Shown piece by piece: positions 17,598 through 26,330 of a stretch of DNA of 39,569 nucleotides. Origin of the DNA: Spirochaetales bacterium. GTDB taxonomy: Bacteria > Spirochaetota > Spirochaetia > SZUA-6 > JAFGRV01. A program made the translations under genes and the position numbers. The notes below the pieces were generated by a model. It was given only the letters and a program-made list of their open reading frames with translations. It was not told the DNA's origin and did no database searches. Each line of letters starts with the position of its first letter. The stretch's first letter is position 1. The stretch spans positions 1-39,569 of the forward strand of contig JAFGQK010000329.1 of the NCBI GenBank assembly GCA_016935735.1. The letters run 5' to 3'.

Positions 17598-18305
17598 TTA
17601 CCAGTTAACGCCAAATACCGCAATAGATGCCTTCTTTTTGGCATCTCCGATTGTTTTATAGTAAAATTCAATCTTTTTTATTACCCTGGCATTGCCTTCA
17701 AGGTCAATCAACCTTGACCTGTCATTTTCCTTGAATATCCATTTAAGCGGGATGGTATCTTTATCGCCATTGCCATAGGTTATTATACATTTATTCATTT
17801 CCACATCATTGTCTTTAATCCGGAAAATAATCTTTTTAAAGAAGCCTTCCGAAGCTGTCACGTCCAGGGTGTCTTTATCGCTGTCAAAGCCTATTTTCTT
17901 TTCTCCAAGTTTCTTGAAATCATCCGGATGTACCCCCCAGATTTTGACCGTGGCTTTTCCTTCTTTCACTTCTCCTACCGTTTTGTAATAAAACTCAATC
18001 TTTTTTATTATTCTTGCCGCTCCTTCCAGGTCTATCAATCTTGACCTGTCACCTTCTTTAAAAATCCATTTAAGCGATATATCGTCCACTTTGTCATTCC
18101 CATACGTTATCACACATTTAACTATTTCAACATCATTCCCGGTTACCTTAAAGATTATGCCTGTAAAAGCACCTTTCTTTGCTGTAACAGGAAGAGTATC
18201 TTTTTCCCCCTTGAAATCCACTATTTTTTCCCCGAGAAAATTATCATCCGGGAAAACTGCTGCTGCAAGAAAAAGAATAAAAAGCACGAATATAATCTTC
18301 TTCAT
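17598..18305 (-). CDS. Exported protein of two tandem homologous domains, function unknown
   Basis: A 235-residue protein with a clear signal peptide (KKIIFVLFILFLAAAVFPDD). The mature part is an internal duplication of about 105 residues. Both halves share the order LGEK-I-F, KDTL-VTA, a KCxITYG segment, LKWIFKE-DRSRLIDLEG, and ARIIKKIEFYYKT (or a near variant), each ending in a hydrophobic-Gly strand. Each half has a single cysteine. I do not recognise the function; a periplasmic beta-sandwich is my guess. It is convergent with the alpha-xylosidase gene and ends 40 bp from it. Confidence 0.8.
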   Translation of the reverse strand: MKKIIFVLFILFLAAAVFPDDNFLGEKIVDFKGEKDTLPVTAKKGAFTGIIFKVTGNDVEIVKCVITYGNDKVDDISLKWIFKEGDRSRLIDLEGAARIIKKIEFYYKTVGEVKEGKATVKIWGVHPDDFKKLGEKKIGFDSDKDTLDVTASEGFFKKIIFRIKDNDVEMNKCIITYGNGDKDTIPLKWIFKENDRSRLIDLEGNARVIKKIEFYYKTIGDAKKKASIAVFGVNW

Positions 18306-18429
18306 AATAACACCTCCAAAATAAAAATTCCTCTGTAAATACCTAAAAGCATATTATTTTTAAAGAAAAAATCAAGATTAAAGAATAATTCTTTCGTAAT
18401 TCTGCCTCTATAGATTACAACCGGGGTAT

Positions 18430-18471
18430 AAAAAAAGCACAGCCCTCCCACAGTGAGGATGACTGTGCTTT
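18430..18471 (-). terminator. Intrinsic terminator of the trmO-like gene
   Basis: AAAGCACAG and CTGTGCTTT form a 9-bp stem around an inner CCTC/GAGG pairing. On the minus strand the stem is followed by a run of T, 35 bp after the stop of the methyltransferase gene. Confidence 0.85.
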
Positions 18472-18505
18472 CACAAAACCACTTTTCCCGTATAAATGAA
18501 TCAGG

Positions 18506-18994
18506 TTATAGCGGGAAATTGAATTCGGCAGCCCAATCGAAATTCCCTGAATCCTCATACCATTCCGGCCAATGAGAACACCAGTCCGGGACCGACACTT
18601 CCCTTATCCGTTCAAGACCGGGATGATAGGGCTTTACATCAATAACCGGTGTACCATCTTCTGCGTCAATATAGAACAACTCGATTTTTCCCTTTTTCCG
18701 GTCGATGCTTTTTACCGGACAAATGGAGAGACCAACAGGATTCGGCCGGTAATCGGACCTGGTGGCAAAAACCCCGAGAACATCCGGTCCCTTTTTATAA
18801 GGCTTTTTGCATGATATAGTTTTTCTTAGTTCGGGTGTATCATGCAGATGAAGCCAGAATAACACCTGGACATGGGAAAATCCCTCCAGTCCGGTAAGCG
18901 CCTCCTTATACTCCGGCCGGATAACAAGTTCCCAGGCCGAATCAGAAACCCTCACGTTTCCAAGTTCAAAGATTTCAAATTTCTGCTTGTCCAT
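18506..18994 (-). CDS. trmO: TrmO/TsaA-like tRNA N6-methyltransferase
   Basis: A 162-residue protein of the TsaA/YaeB (TrmO) family. The defining motif GVFATRSDYRPNPVGLS is present, followed by the DAEDGTPVIDVKPYHP segment that closes the beta barrel. E. coli TrmO adds the N6-methyl group to t6A37 in tRNA. The single-domain length matches short family members. I chose the ATG at 18994 because AGGAGGAA lies 9 nt upstream; the frame stays open 54 bp further but without a ribosome-binding site. It has its own terminator. Confidence 0.85.
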   Translation of the reverse strand: MDKQKFEIFELGNVRVSDSAWELVIRPEYKEALTGLEGFSHVQVLFWLHLHDTPELRKTISCKKPYKKGPDVLGVFATRSDYRPNPVGLSICPVKSIDRKKGKIELFYIDAEDGTPVIDVKPYHPGLERIREVSVPDWCSHWPEWYEDSGNFDWAAEFNFPL

Positions 18995-19093
18995 ATAATA
19001 TATTCCTCCTGTAATAATTTTATTAAAATATACAGGAACCGAAATCATGTTACTTTATATTCATTGCTACAGATTTTATTGAGATTGCTTTTT

Positions 19094-20053
19094 TTAAATC
19101 ATTTTAACAGGAATGCATATATCAACAGGTATCTTGTTGCCTTCTTTCTGTTCATGCGGCGGGTACCATTCAAAGGAAGGACGGTCATCCGGTTGATATC
19201 CGCTTATGGGCAGCCAGGTGCCGTAAACCCATCCCCATGCGGCAGAATAATCTTTCTCGCCAAGAACAAACCGGCACACCGAATATTTTCCGCCGGGCAA
19301 GGTCATTCTTCCGATCTCTCCCGATGTCTCCGTATTTTCATCAATACTCATGCAGACACTTACCCGTAATTTTTCTTCCGCTGTTATTTCCGGATTATCA
19401 TGATACAATGCTATATAGATATTATCGGATTTATCCAGCAACCCGCGGGGTGCTGCCCAGGTAACGAGTTTTTTCCAGAGTCTGGTAAAAAGTGCGGCAT
19501 CCCCTTTATATGGACCTGTATAACGGATGTAAGCCAGATTCCATTCCGGTAAATCGACAATATGAACATCCCGCTCATAATCGATGCCTTTAATATGAAA
19601 TGTCTGTTTCCCTTTACTTTGTTCAATACGGATGTGTAACGATTCCAGATCCTCTTCCGGCAGAGAGATGTACCGCTGTTCCTTTCCGGCATTTTCATCA
19701 TTCCTGTACCGGGATGCAGACATGCCAAAATACTTTTTAAACGCATTGGCAAAGGAAGCAGAAGAAGCAAAGCCGCAGAGAAATGCTATATCAGTAACTG
19801 AATGATCGGGATTATTTTTGAGTAATGTAGCGGCTTTCTCTATCCTGATTCGTTGTATATATTCGGCTAACCGTTCACCGTTTAAGGATTGAAAAATCCG
19901 GTGAAAATGAAATTTTGAAAAACAGGCAATATCCGCCAATCGTTCCAGCGAAAGGGTTTCATCAAGATGGGTCTCGATATAATCCATTACCCGGTTAATG
20001 CGCTGTTTATAATCGGTTCTTGATTTTTCAGAAATAGTATTAAAATTACTCAT
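19094..20053 (-). CDS. AraC-family regulator with a GyrI-like effector domain
   Basis: About 319 residues. An N-terminal AraC/XylS DNA-binding domain (two helix-turn-helix units, TLSLERLADIACFSKFHFHR and SVTDIAFLCGFASSASFANAFKKYFG) is followed by a GyrI-like domain that binds small molecules (LPEWNLAYIRYTGPY, then LPGGKYSVCRFVL and WLPISGYQPDDRPSFEWY). Regulators with this order often respond to drugs or other hydrophobic ligands. The start is uncertain: ATG 20053, with GGAA upstream, seems better than GTG 20068. No neighbouring gene clearly marks its target. Confidence 0.85.
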   Translation of the reverse strand: MSNFNTISEKSRTDYKQRINRVMDYIETHLDETLSLERLADIACFSKFHFHRIFQSLNGERLAEYIQRIRIEKAATLLKNNPDHSVTDIAFLCGFASSASFANAFKKYFGMSASRYRNDENAGKEQRYISLPEEDLESLHIRIEQSKGKQTFHIKGIDYERDVHIVDLPEWNLAYIRYTGPYKGDAALFTRLWKKLVTWAAPRGLLDKSDNIYIALYHDNPEITAEEKLRVSVCMSIDENTETSGEIGRMTLPGGKYSVCRFVLGEKDYSAAWGWVYGTWLPISGYQPDDRPSFEWYPPHEQKEGNKIPVDICIPVKMI

Positions 20054-20068
20054 AGTATATTCCGGCAC

Positions 20069-20433
20069 AGGATCGAAAACTATTTAATTTTAATTTTATC
20101 TGTCGGCTTTCCTAATCTGTTTTTATAATATTTAAAACCCTTCTTTTTTTCTTCCACGGTTTTTCCTCCACATGTACTATCACCAGTTTATTCTATATAA
20201 ATAAAAAAAGCAAGCAAAAATATTCTAGTCTGCAATATAGTATTATACCCCAAAATCTTCAGATTTCAAGAAGATTTTGGGGTATAATAGATAAACGTTG
20301 GCCACCAGGTTAATGAGACCAGTATAATAAAAAGAACCTGGATAGCTTAATATTTGGGTTGTGGGCTTAAGCCTTCGTTATGATGTGACTACTTGATTCT
20401 TCCCTGCATCATATGCTATTATTTTTCCCTGAT
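20069..20433. other. Intergenic region with a palindromic element
   Basis: Gap of about 365 bp between divergent genes. Apart from the 49-bp inverted repeat at 20241-20289 I see no gene or RNA. Confidence 0.5.
20241..20289. repeat. Perfect 20-bp inverted repeat with a 9-nt loop
   Basis: The left arm (20241-20260) starts TATTATACCCC and ends AATCTTC; the right arm (20270-20289) is its exact complement, ending GGGGTATAATA. The loop is AGATTTCAA. It has no T-run beyond the stem. It may be a miniature transposable element or two abutting insertion-sequence ends; each arm also carries a TATAAT-like box. Confidence 0.85.
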
Positions 20434-21077
20434 ATGAAAATTCAACATTTAACCACCCGCAAACTATTTATCATTATTTTAATGTATTTTTCATTAACAA
20501 ATGTGCAGCCGGAAGAAATGACGGATACAAAAATAAAAAGATCCGTGATACTTCTTCCTGTCCGGAACCTCACGGGAAATGAGGAATTTGCATCTCTTGC
20601 ACATACAATTTATAATGTTTTACACATCAATCTGAAAAACCAGGAATCCCTTGATGTAATCCCGTATAATAGAAATGACTTTGATTCAACAGAAAGAAAG
20701 GGAATGGAAGACCTTATAAAAAGAATCAATGAAGTACATAATGCGGAAACATGTATTATAAGTGACTATTATGTTTCGGCAGGAACACTCCACATTTCGA
20801 TCACTGTCCTTGATGTACTTTCATCAAGGATCAAAAACTGTTTTATAAAAACCATGCCTGCCGACCAGGGAAGATATGAAGTTCTTGATAGTATGATAAG
20901 CAGAATTTCTTCGGCAATCGCAAAGGATCTTCCTGTTACGGGCTTACTTATACCATAGAAACATCCGATCCCAGTGAATATACCGGGGGAAGTTCAGCGC
21001 TGAAATATTATTATGGATTTTCTCCTTTTAATTTTTTATGTTTATCACTTTCTACTTCAATAGGTGTGCGTTTTTGA
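20434..21077 (+). pseudogene. Exported CsgG/TolB-like protein gene, frameshifted
   Basis: The first frame (20434-20958) gives a signal peptide (KLFIIILMYFSLTNV) and a CsgG/TolB-like domain: SVILLPVRNLTGNEEFASLAHTIYNVL, then a beta-alpha repeat up to AIAKDLPVTG. It stops early. In the next frame the sequence continues sensibly as LTYTIETSDPSEYTGG and ends SPFNFLCLSLSTSIGVRF, typical of an outer-membrane strand with terminal Phe. Restoring one G in the GGG at 20940-20942 joins the two. The restored stop TGA (21075-21077) overlaps the ATG of the next gene, which supports a recent single-base loss or a sequencing error. The ATG at 20413 is an alternative start. Confidence 0.65.
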
Positions 21078-22207
21078 TGAAAATGAATATACTTCATGGA
21101 ATCATGTTGTTTATTTCTTTTTTCCTCTGTACGGCAATTATTCATACAGAGGAAAAACCTGTCATTGCAGTACTGGATTTTATCTCAAAAGGAATCCCCC
21201 AAAAAGATGTTCACATGCTTGTTGATCTTCTAAGTCTTAATCTACTGGAAACAGAATCCTGTTATGTAATTGGAAGACTTGAGCGCTATAAAATTTTAAA
21301 AGATTTGGGCTATTCTTCAAAAACAATGCTGAATAAAAATGATTATAAGGAAATAGGCGAAAGGTTATTTACCGATTTTATTATATACGGGAAAGTAGCA
21401 AGAAAAAAGAATCTCTACGAGTTTGAATTATCTCTTTTAAACATTACTTTCGACAACAACACGGTAAGTGAAAAGCATACTTTTCCCTCTATGAAAGAAA
21501 TGATTGATACATTCAGAATCATTTCAAAAAACCTCATATCGTATATAAAAAAATACAATGTTACGTACGATCCAGGATTCCGTATTCTAGATTCATTAAG
21601 CCCTGTTCCCATAAAAGAGCGGATTCTTTTTTTCATGCAGGAAGGAACTGTTAATGAAAAGGATGCCGGTATAAAAGAATTACTTAAGCACATTTTATCG
21701 GGACTTCTTTTAAGCAGGAGGTTTATACCTTATTTTACTGAAGTAATGTATGAAGAAGACCCTTTTTTTACGGAAAAAATTCATGAATTCGTAAAAAAAA
21801 GAAATTGTCATTACAGTGCATTTGTAAAAAAGGAAAAAGAAACCTATCATTTTATCATTGCGGGACAGGATATGGTGCATATATTGGATATTCCTTTTTC
21901 ACTGCCTGTGGATCCTGAACAGGACTCCGGTCTCATACTCGCATCAATATATGAAAAGCTACCGCCATTATCCCAGGATATCCTTATAAATGAAATAAAA
22001 AGGAATATATCTGTAGAAGAAAAACTTAATAATTTACTTTTTTCGGAGAAACTGCTTTCCCATAAATGGACTATATCGGTTTATCAAAAACTTTTAAAAT
22101 CGGCTTTACTCTTTTTTTACGCCCCAATGCTCTCCATCATCAGCCTGGAAAGCGATGTATACTTCTATTATAATAATCTTTTGGGTGCAGGGCTGGGTTA
22201 TGGTTAA
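21077..22207 (+). CDS. Exported CsgG/TolB-like protein, C-terminally truncated
   Basis: About 376 residues. A signal peptide (LHGIMLFISFFLCTAIIHTEEKP) is followed by a CsgG-like domain: VIAVLDFISKGIPQKDVHMLVDLLSLNLLETESCYVIGRLERYKIL, then IGERLFTDFIIYGKV. It is the same family type as the preceding gene and is probably translationally coupled to it (TGATG). The product ends at SDVYFYYNNLLGAGLGYG, which looks like the first strand of an outer-membrane barrel, so the barrel seems to be cut off where a glycine-rich remnant begins in another frame. Function is unknown; related proteins take part in envelope assembly. Confidence 0.6.
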   Translation: MKMNILHGIMLFISFFLCTAIIHTEEKPVIAVLDFISKGIPQKDVHMLVDLLSLNLLETESCYVIGRLERYKILKDLGYSSKTMLNKNDYKEIGERLFTDFIIYGKVARKKNLYEFELSLLNITFDNNTVSEKHTFPSMKEMIDTFRIISKNLISYIKKYNVTYDPGFRILDSLSPVPIKERILFFMQEGTVNEKDAGIKELLKHILSGLLLSRRFIPYFTEVMYEEDPFFTEKIHEFVKKRNCHYSAFVKKEKETYHFIIAGQDMVHILDIPFSLPVDPEQDSGLILASIYEKLPPLSQDILINEIKRNISVEEKLNNLLFSEKLLSHKWTISVYQKLLKSALLFFYAPMLSIISLESDVYFYYNNLLGAGLGYG

Positions 22208-22668
22208 TAGTCGGTGCCGGTGGTGGAGGCGGTGGTTCGATCAAGACTTATACTACCGGTATTGGCGTTCCTACAGGCGGCTCTGGCCAGGGCGGCAGGG
22301 CTGGAGAATGGATTAAAGAACAGACTATTACAATTGATAAAAATAACACATACAGAATCGTTGTTGGTGAAGCAGGTGGAGGGGGCAAAGCAGGATGGAG
22401 TAACCAGGGTGGATCCCAGGATGCAACCCCGGGAAGTTCCGGTGGAAAATCTTCTTTTGAAATTTCAGGAGAAAGTTTTATTATCGAGGCAGCCGGCGGG
22501 GCTGGTGGCAAAGTTGCTCCCCCAAATTATATTAATGACATTGACGGGATACCCTCCGGGCACCAGGAAGAATATGGTGATGGAGGTGATGGTGGAGCTG
22601 GCGATGAAAATGGAAAAAACGGAAAAAACGGTTATGTGAGAATTACGTATTCCGTATATATGGAATAA
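22177..22668 (+). pseudogene. Glycine-rich surface-protein fragment without a start codon
   Basis: In a frame different from the preceding gene, an open stretch encodes GLWLIVGAGGGGGGS, then TYTTGIGVPTGGSGQGG, then repeated Gly-rich strands (IVVGEAGGGGKAG, IIEAAGGAGGK, GDGGDGGAGDENGKNG) ending YVRITYSVYME. This is a typical glycine-rich domain of large surface or tail-fibre-like proteins. It has no usable start, so it is either the out-of-frame end of the gene at 21077 after a one-base change or a piece of another gene joined by recombination near 22190-22205. A terminator follows. Confidence 0.6.
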
Positions 22669-22746
22669 TGTTCAACACAGGTAAACTCCAATTGTAGTTT
22701 TAATAAGGTGGACTTTACTACATTCATGACATGACGTACCCACGTA

Positions 22747-22805
22747 CCGTACGGGAGAAATCCTTCAGGAGGTATGCTGAAGGATTTACTCCCGTGCGGT
22801 TTTTA
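22747..22805 (+). terminator. Strong intrinsic terminator
   Basis: An almost perfect stem of about 22 bp (CCGTACGGGAG plus AATCCTTCAG on the left, the matching right arm ending CGG at 22799) with an 8-nt loop, followed by TTTTT on the plus strand. It closes the CsgG-like gene set and separates it from the convergent histidine-kinase operon. Confidence 0.9.
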
Positions 22806-22826
22806 TTTGGGAAAAGACTCTATCAC

Positions 22827-24170
22827 TCACCCCCCAATCATAATAAAAAATGCCGTGCCCCTCCCCTTCTCCGATTCCACCCTGATATCCCATCCATGGG
22901 CGCCTAATATTGATTTCACGATCGAAAGCCCCAGGCCGAATCCTTTATGGTTGTCCAGCTTTTTCCCCCGGAAAAATGGATCGAAGATATGGTCAAGCTC
23001 TTCCTCTTCAATCCCTTCCCCGGAATCGGAGAGGATTAATTGCATACCTTTCTCTCCCGGTACAGCTCTAAAGCATATTTCATCATTCTCGTGCGTATAC
23101 CGGATTGCATTGTGAAACAGGTTCTCCATTGCCCGCAGGAGCAGGTTCCGGTCGATGGTCACAAAAATGATGTCCGGAACATCGATCTCCGGGATAAACC
23201 TCCGTTTGAAAATAAGAGCATCTTCCTTGAAAATCGATATGACAAGGTTAAGAAAATCCCTAAGTCTGACCTTTTTCTGCCTGAGCCTCCACTCGCCTGT
23301 CTCCATCCGTACAAACTCTATCAATTCGCTGATTCTTGTTTCGAGTAAATCCGCCCTGTCCGAAATAATCGATATATACCGGTCAAGGTGAACAGGATCT
23401 TTTGCAAGTCCGTCTTTTATTGCCTCTATATATCCTTTAATTGATGTGAGGGGTGTGGACAGGTCATGAGAAACCGCCATAAGAAAGCGGGAGCGTTTTG
23501 CATACTCTTCTTTAAGCTGTTCCCGCATACTGTCGAATGAACGGGTAAGGGACGCGATCTCGTCCTTTCCCCTGGGTTCCAGTTTAAAATCCAGATCCCC
23601 TTTTGCAACCCGTCTTGTAGCCTGTTCCAGCCGGATGATCGATGTCCGGAAAGAACCCAGGATCATCACCCCGGTTACTGAACTCGATAAAAGCAGGATA
23701 AAGAAAAGAAGATATATCCCCCTGACAATATGGAGGGGAGCGGCAAACTCAATGGAACTCAAGTTGATGCTGAAAAACAACTTTGCGTTTTCCGGGCCGG
23801 TAATAAAAGAAGGATCATACAAATGGCTTCTGGCAGGGTAATCCCTGGAAAGACGGGCGAGTAAGTCGTCGGGTTGCATGATCGTTCCTTTTGTTATATT
23901 ACTGATACTCGAGACAAGCACCATATTCCAGGAATCAAGGATAATAACATCGAGTCCTTCGGGGATATTATCCAGAACATAATAGATGTCTTCGATTTTC
24001 CTGGTCTTATGGAAGGTACGTACCATCCAGTGCATGATTTCGCTTTGCCGGTTTACTTCATCATCATTCATCCGTAAAAGGAATACACCATAACTGATAA
24101 TCACGGTTAGAAAAAACGGGATCACAATGATTGCCGCGATTAAAAAAGCAAACTTACTCCTTAGTTTCAT
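22827..24170 (-). CDS. Sensor histidine kinase
   Basis: A 447-residue membrane kinase. TM1 is at about residues 7-32, a periplasmic sensor region at 33-147, TM2 at 148-173 and a HAMP linker at about 175-225. The phosphorylated histidine is H235 in SHDLSTPLTSIKGY, the N box is ENLFHNAIRYT, and G boxes are present (DSGEGIEEEELDHIFDPFF, then GFGLGLSIVKSI). It overlaps the response regulator by 4 bp (ATGA), so the two are co-translated. It is last in the LolCDE-like operon, so the signal sensed may be an envelope state or a substrate of that transporter. Confidence 0.93.
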   Translation of the reverse strand: MKLRSKFAFLIAAIIVIPFFLTVIISYGVFLLRMNDDEVNRQSEIMHWMVRTFHKTRKIEDIYYVLDNIPEGLDVIILDSWNMVLVSSISNITKGTIMQPDDLLARLSRDYPARSHLYDPSFITGPENAKLFFSINLSSIEFAAPLHIVRGIYLLFFILLLSSSVTGVMILGSFRTSIIRLEQATRRVAKGDLDFKLEPRGKDEIASLTRSFDSMREQLKEEYAKRSRFLMAVSHDLSTPLTSIKGYIEAIKDGLAKDPVHLDRYISIISDRADLLETRISELIEFVRMETGEWRLRQKKVRLRDFLNLVISIFKEDALIFKRRFIPEIDVPDIIFVTIDRNLLLRAMENLFHNAIRYTHENDEICFRAVPGEKGMQLILSDSGEGIEEEELDHIFDPFFRGKKLDNHKGFGLGLSIVKSILGAHGWDIRVESEKGRGTAFFIMIGG

Positions 24171-24880
24171 ACTCCATGGCCTTTCCTGTTCTGCATGTTA
24201 GAGCCTGTATGAAACATATATCCCGCCCCATAGACATTCTGTATAAAAACAGGGTTTGAAGGGTCGGGTTCTATCTTTTTTCTTATACGCTGGATATGTA
24301 TGGCGACTGTTGCCAGATCGCCGTACTTTTTTGCCCATATCTTTTCATATAATTGAGAAGCGGAAAATGTTTTTCCCAGGTTAAGCACTAAAAAGCGTAG
24401 TACCTCAAATTCCTTTGCTGTCAGGAAAATCCTCTTATCGTTTTTAAACAGCAGGTACGCATCCGGGTCAAGGGAGAAATCCCCGAAATGGATACTGCCC
24501 TTTTCTTCCCCCGCATTCGACACCCTTCGAAGGAGGGCCCTGACCCTGGCAACAAGAACCTTTGGGGAAAAAGGTTTTACGACAAACTCATCCGCACCGA
24601 TTCCCAGGCCAAGAATCAAGTCTTCATCTGCCTTACGGGCAGACACGATGATAACAGGAATGGGATTTTCCTTTCGTATTATTTGAAGAAATTCAAACCC
24701 GTCCATTCCCGGAAGGTTTATATCCAGAATCACAAGGTTAAATACAGATTTTTTCAACTGTTCAAGTCCATTTTCCGCAGTGGGACTCAAGACCGCTTCC
24801 ATGCCCTCTTTTTCCAGGTAAAGACCGATAAGTTGTGCGATGTCTTCTTCGTCTTCAATAATTAATATTTTCGCTTTCAT
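24167..24880 (-). CDS. OmpR/PhoB-family response regulator
   Basis: A 237-residue protein with an N-terminal receiver domain (acidic pocket EDEED near residue 10, phosphorylation site D53 in LVILDINLPGMDG, conserved Lys in DEFVVKPFSP) and a C-terminal winged helix (LTAKEFEVLRFLVLN, VAIHIQRIRKKIEPDP). It starts 15 bp after the outer-membrane protein gene and overlaps the kinase gene, so the pair is co-expressed with the exporter and probably regulates it. Confidence 0.94.
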   Translation of the reverse strand: MKAKILIIEDEEDIAQLIGLYLEKEGMEAVLSPTAENGLEQLKKSVFNLVILDINLPGMDGFEFLQIIRKENPIPVIIVSARKADEDLILGLGIGADEFVVKPFSPKVLVARVRALLRRVSNAGEEKGSIHFGDFSLDPDAYLLFKNDKRIFLTAKEFEVLRFLVLNLGKTFSASQLYEKIWAKKYGDLATVAIHIQRIRKKIEPDPSNPVFIQNVYGAGYMFHTGSNMQNRKGHGV

Positions 24881-24895
24881 GCTATTACCGGAACT

Positions 24896-26320
24896 CTAAA
24901 ACTTTCCACTCCCTAATGAAATATCCAGGTTAATCCCGAAACTCCTCCCCATAAAGGAAAACTCGTCCGTATCACTCCCGTATATAACAGGAAAGCTTAA
25001 ACCCGCCTGCATATATTCCATGATTTTCCAGGTCACTTCCGGTATCACCTGGCCTGAACCGTCCGACAGGTTTGCCACCCAGAGGAGGAGAGCGCTGAAA
25101 TCCGATTCAAATATTTCACTCCAGCTTAATGAGCATGCCGTATAGTGCATACCGGGCAGTACCATATCCCGGGATGATATCTCTTCTGATGCTATAAGTG
25201 AACCTATCCCGGTCTGGTTTTTGAAAATGGACGGATCACTGTAGCCATACCCGTTAAAATAGTACTGTCCGGCAAAGGTGATTGATTCCCATTCCGTATC
25301 AAACTGGTTAAATAAGAGAAGAAACCCGATTGTACCGGAAAAGAAAAACTCATCATCCCGGTCTACAGCCGTAAGACCGAACGGATGTTCCATGCTTATT
25401 TCCGTTTCCTTTATAAACCTTTTATTGGCACCATAACTTAAAACCCCTTCGGCAAACATATTCACCCCATTCATAAATGGATAGGTAACGGTAAGAACAC
25501 CCATCGGGGCTGAATCCTTCTGATAAAAGGCGCCGATTCCTGTTTCCACGTTTCCAATAACAAACTCGAACTTCGGGGCAATAGCAATATCCTCCGGGTA
25601 TGAAACATCTTCGGCAATAATATACAGATAAAGATTGTGAATGTCTATCGGGATATGGGTCTTTAAGGAAACCGGGCCTTCCCGTTCTGCCTCCGGATCT
25701 TCCGGGTCGATAGGGGTAAGATTCAGGACATCGGCAGGACTGAAAAAATACCCCACACCCCATTTCAGGGTGTGTTTCCCTGCCCGGAAAAAGATCGTAT
25801 CCTTCCAGGTAAAATCGGCAAAGAGTTCCTTTATACTGATAATATCATCCATTTCCCATTCTTCATCCGTGGTAAAGGGGGCGGTGATATCTGTCTTTCC
25901 GAATACACGGAAATCCTCATCCGGCCGTGCATCGAAAAAAATGGTCGCTTCCAGTGTTGTGTCAAGTTCTACAACATCTGCTTCTGCGATATTGTCAAAA
26001 ACATATTTCGCCGAAAGATCCTTCTGCTGCCAGGTCCAGGACGGGTGAAAGCTGAACTGGAATTTTCCCCCCAGTTCCACTGTTTCATTTTTTAAAAGGA
26101 GTTTATCAATGCCGGAATCAAGTTCTGATTCGTCGAACTCCTCCACCATCTCATCTTCACTTTCTCCTGTCCCGGTTTCTTTGTCTTCACCTTCATCCCC
26201 GATAATCATGTCGTCCCCGAATAATTCGTCTTCATCAATATCCGTATTTTCATTCCCGTACACTGCCGGCACGGAAAAAACAATCAAACAAATTAAAAAT
26301 AATAACAGGTATCTCATCAT
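24896..26320 (-). CDS. Outer-membrane beta-barrel protein
   Basis: A 474-residue exported protein. A signal peptide (RYLLLFLICLIVFSVPAVYG) is followed by a very acidic linker (about residues 24-70, rich in D and E) and then many amphipathic strands (VELGGKFQFSFHPSW, FRAGKHTLKWGVGYFFSP and others), ending in Phe (LDISLGSGKF) as expected for barrels inserted by BamA. It lies 10 bp after the LolA-like gene. Its position suggests the outer-membrane partner or client of the exporter. I cannot name the substrate. Confidence 0.75.
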   Translation of the reverse strand: MMRYLLLFLICLIVFSVPAVYGNENTDIDEDELFGDDMIIGDEGEDKETGTGESEDEMVEEFDESELDSGIDKLLLKNETVELGGKFQFSFHPSWTWQQKDLSAKYVFDNIAEADVVELDTTLEATIFFDARPDEDFRVFGKTDITAPFTTDEEWEMDDIISIKELFADFTWKDTIFFRAGKHTLKWGVGYFFSPADVLNLTPIDPEDPEAEREGPVSLKTHIPIDIHNLYLYIIAEDVSYPEDIAIAPKFEFVIGNVETGIGAFYQKDSAPMGVLTVTYPFMNGVNMFAEGVLSYGANKRFIKETEISMEHPFGLTAVDRDDEFFFSGTIGFLLLFNQFDTEWESITFAGQYYFNGYGYSDPSIFKNQTGIGSLIASEEISSRDMVLPGMHYTACSLSWSEIFESDFSALLLWVANLSDGSGQVIPEVTWKIMEYMQAGLSFPVIYGSDTDEFSFMGRSFGINLDISLGSGKF

Positions 26321-26330
26321 GGCATCCCCC

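Noticed and set aside
22214..22639. Open frame of 141 codons (starting MPVVEAVV) after the second CsgG-like gene
   Set aside because: Wrong frame: the overlapping frame encodes the recognisable glycine-rich domain.
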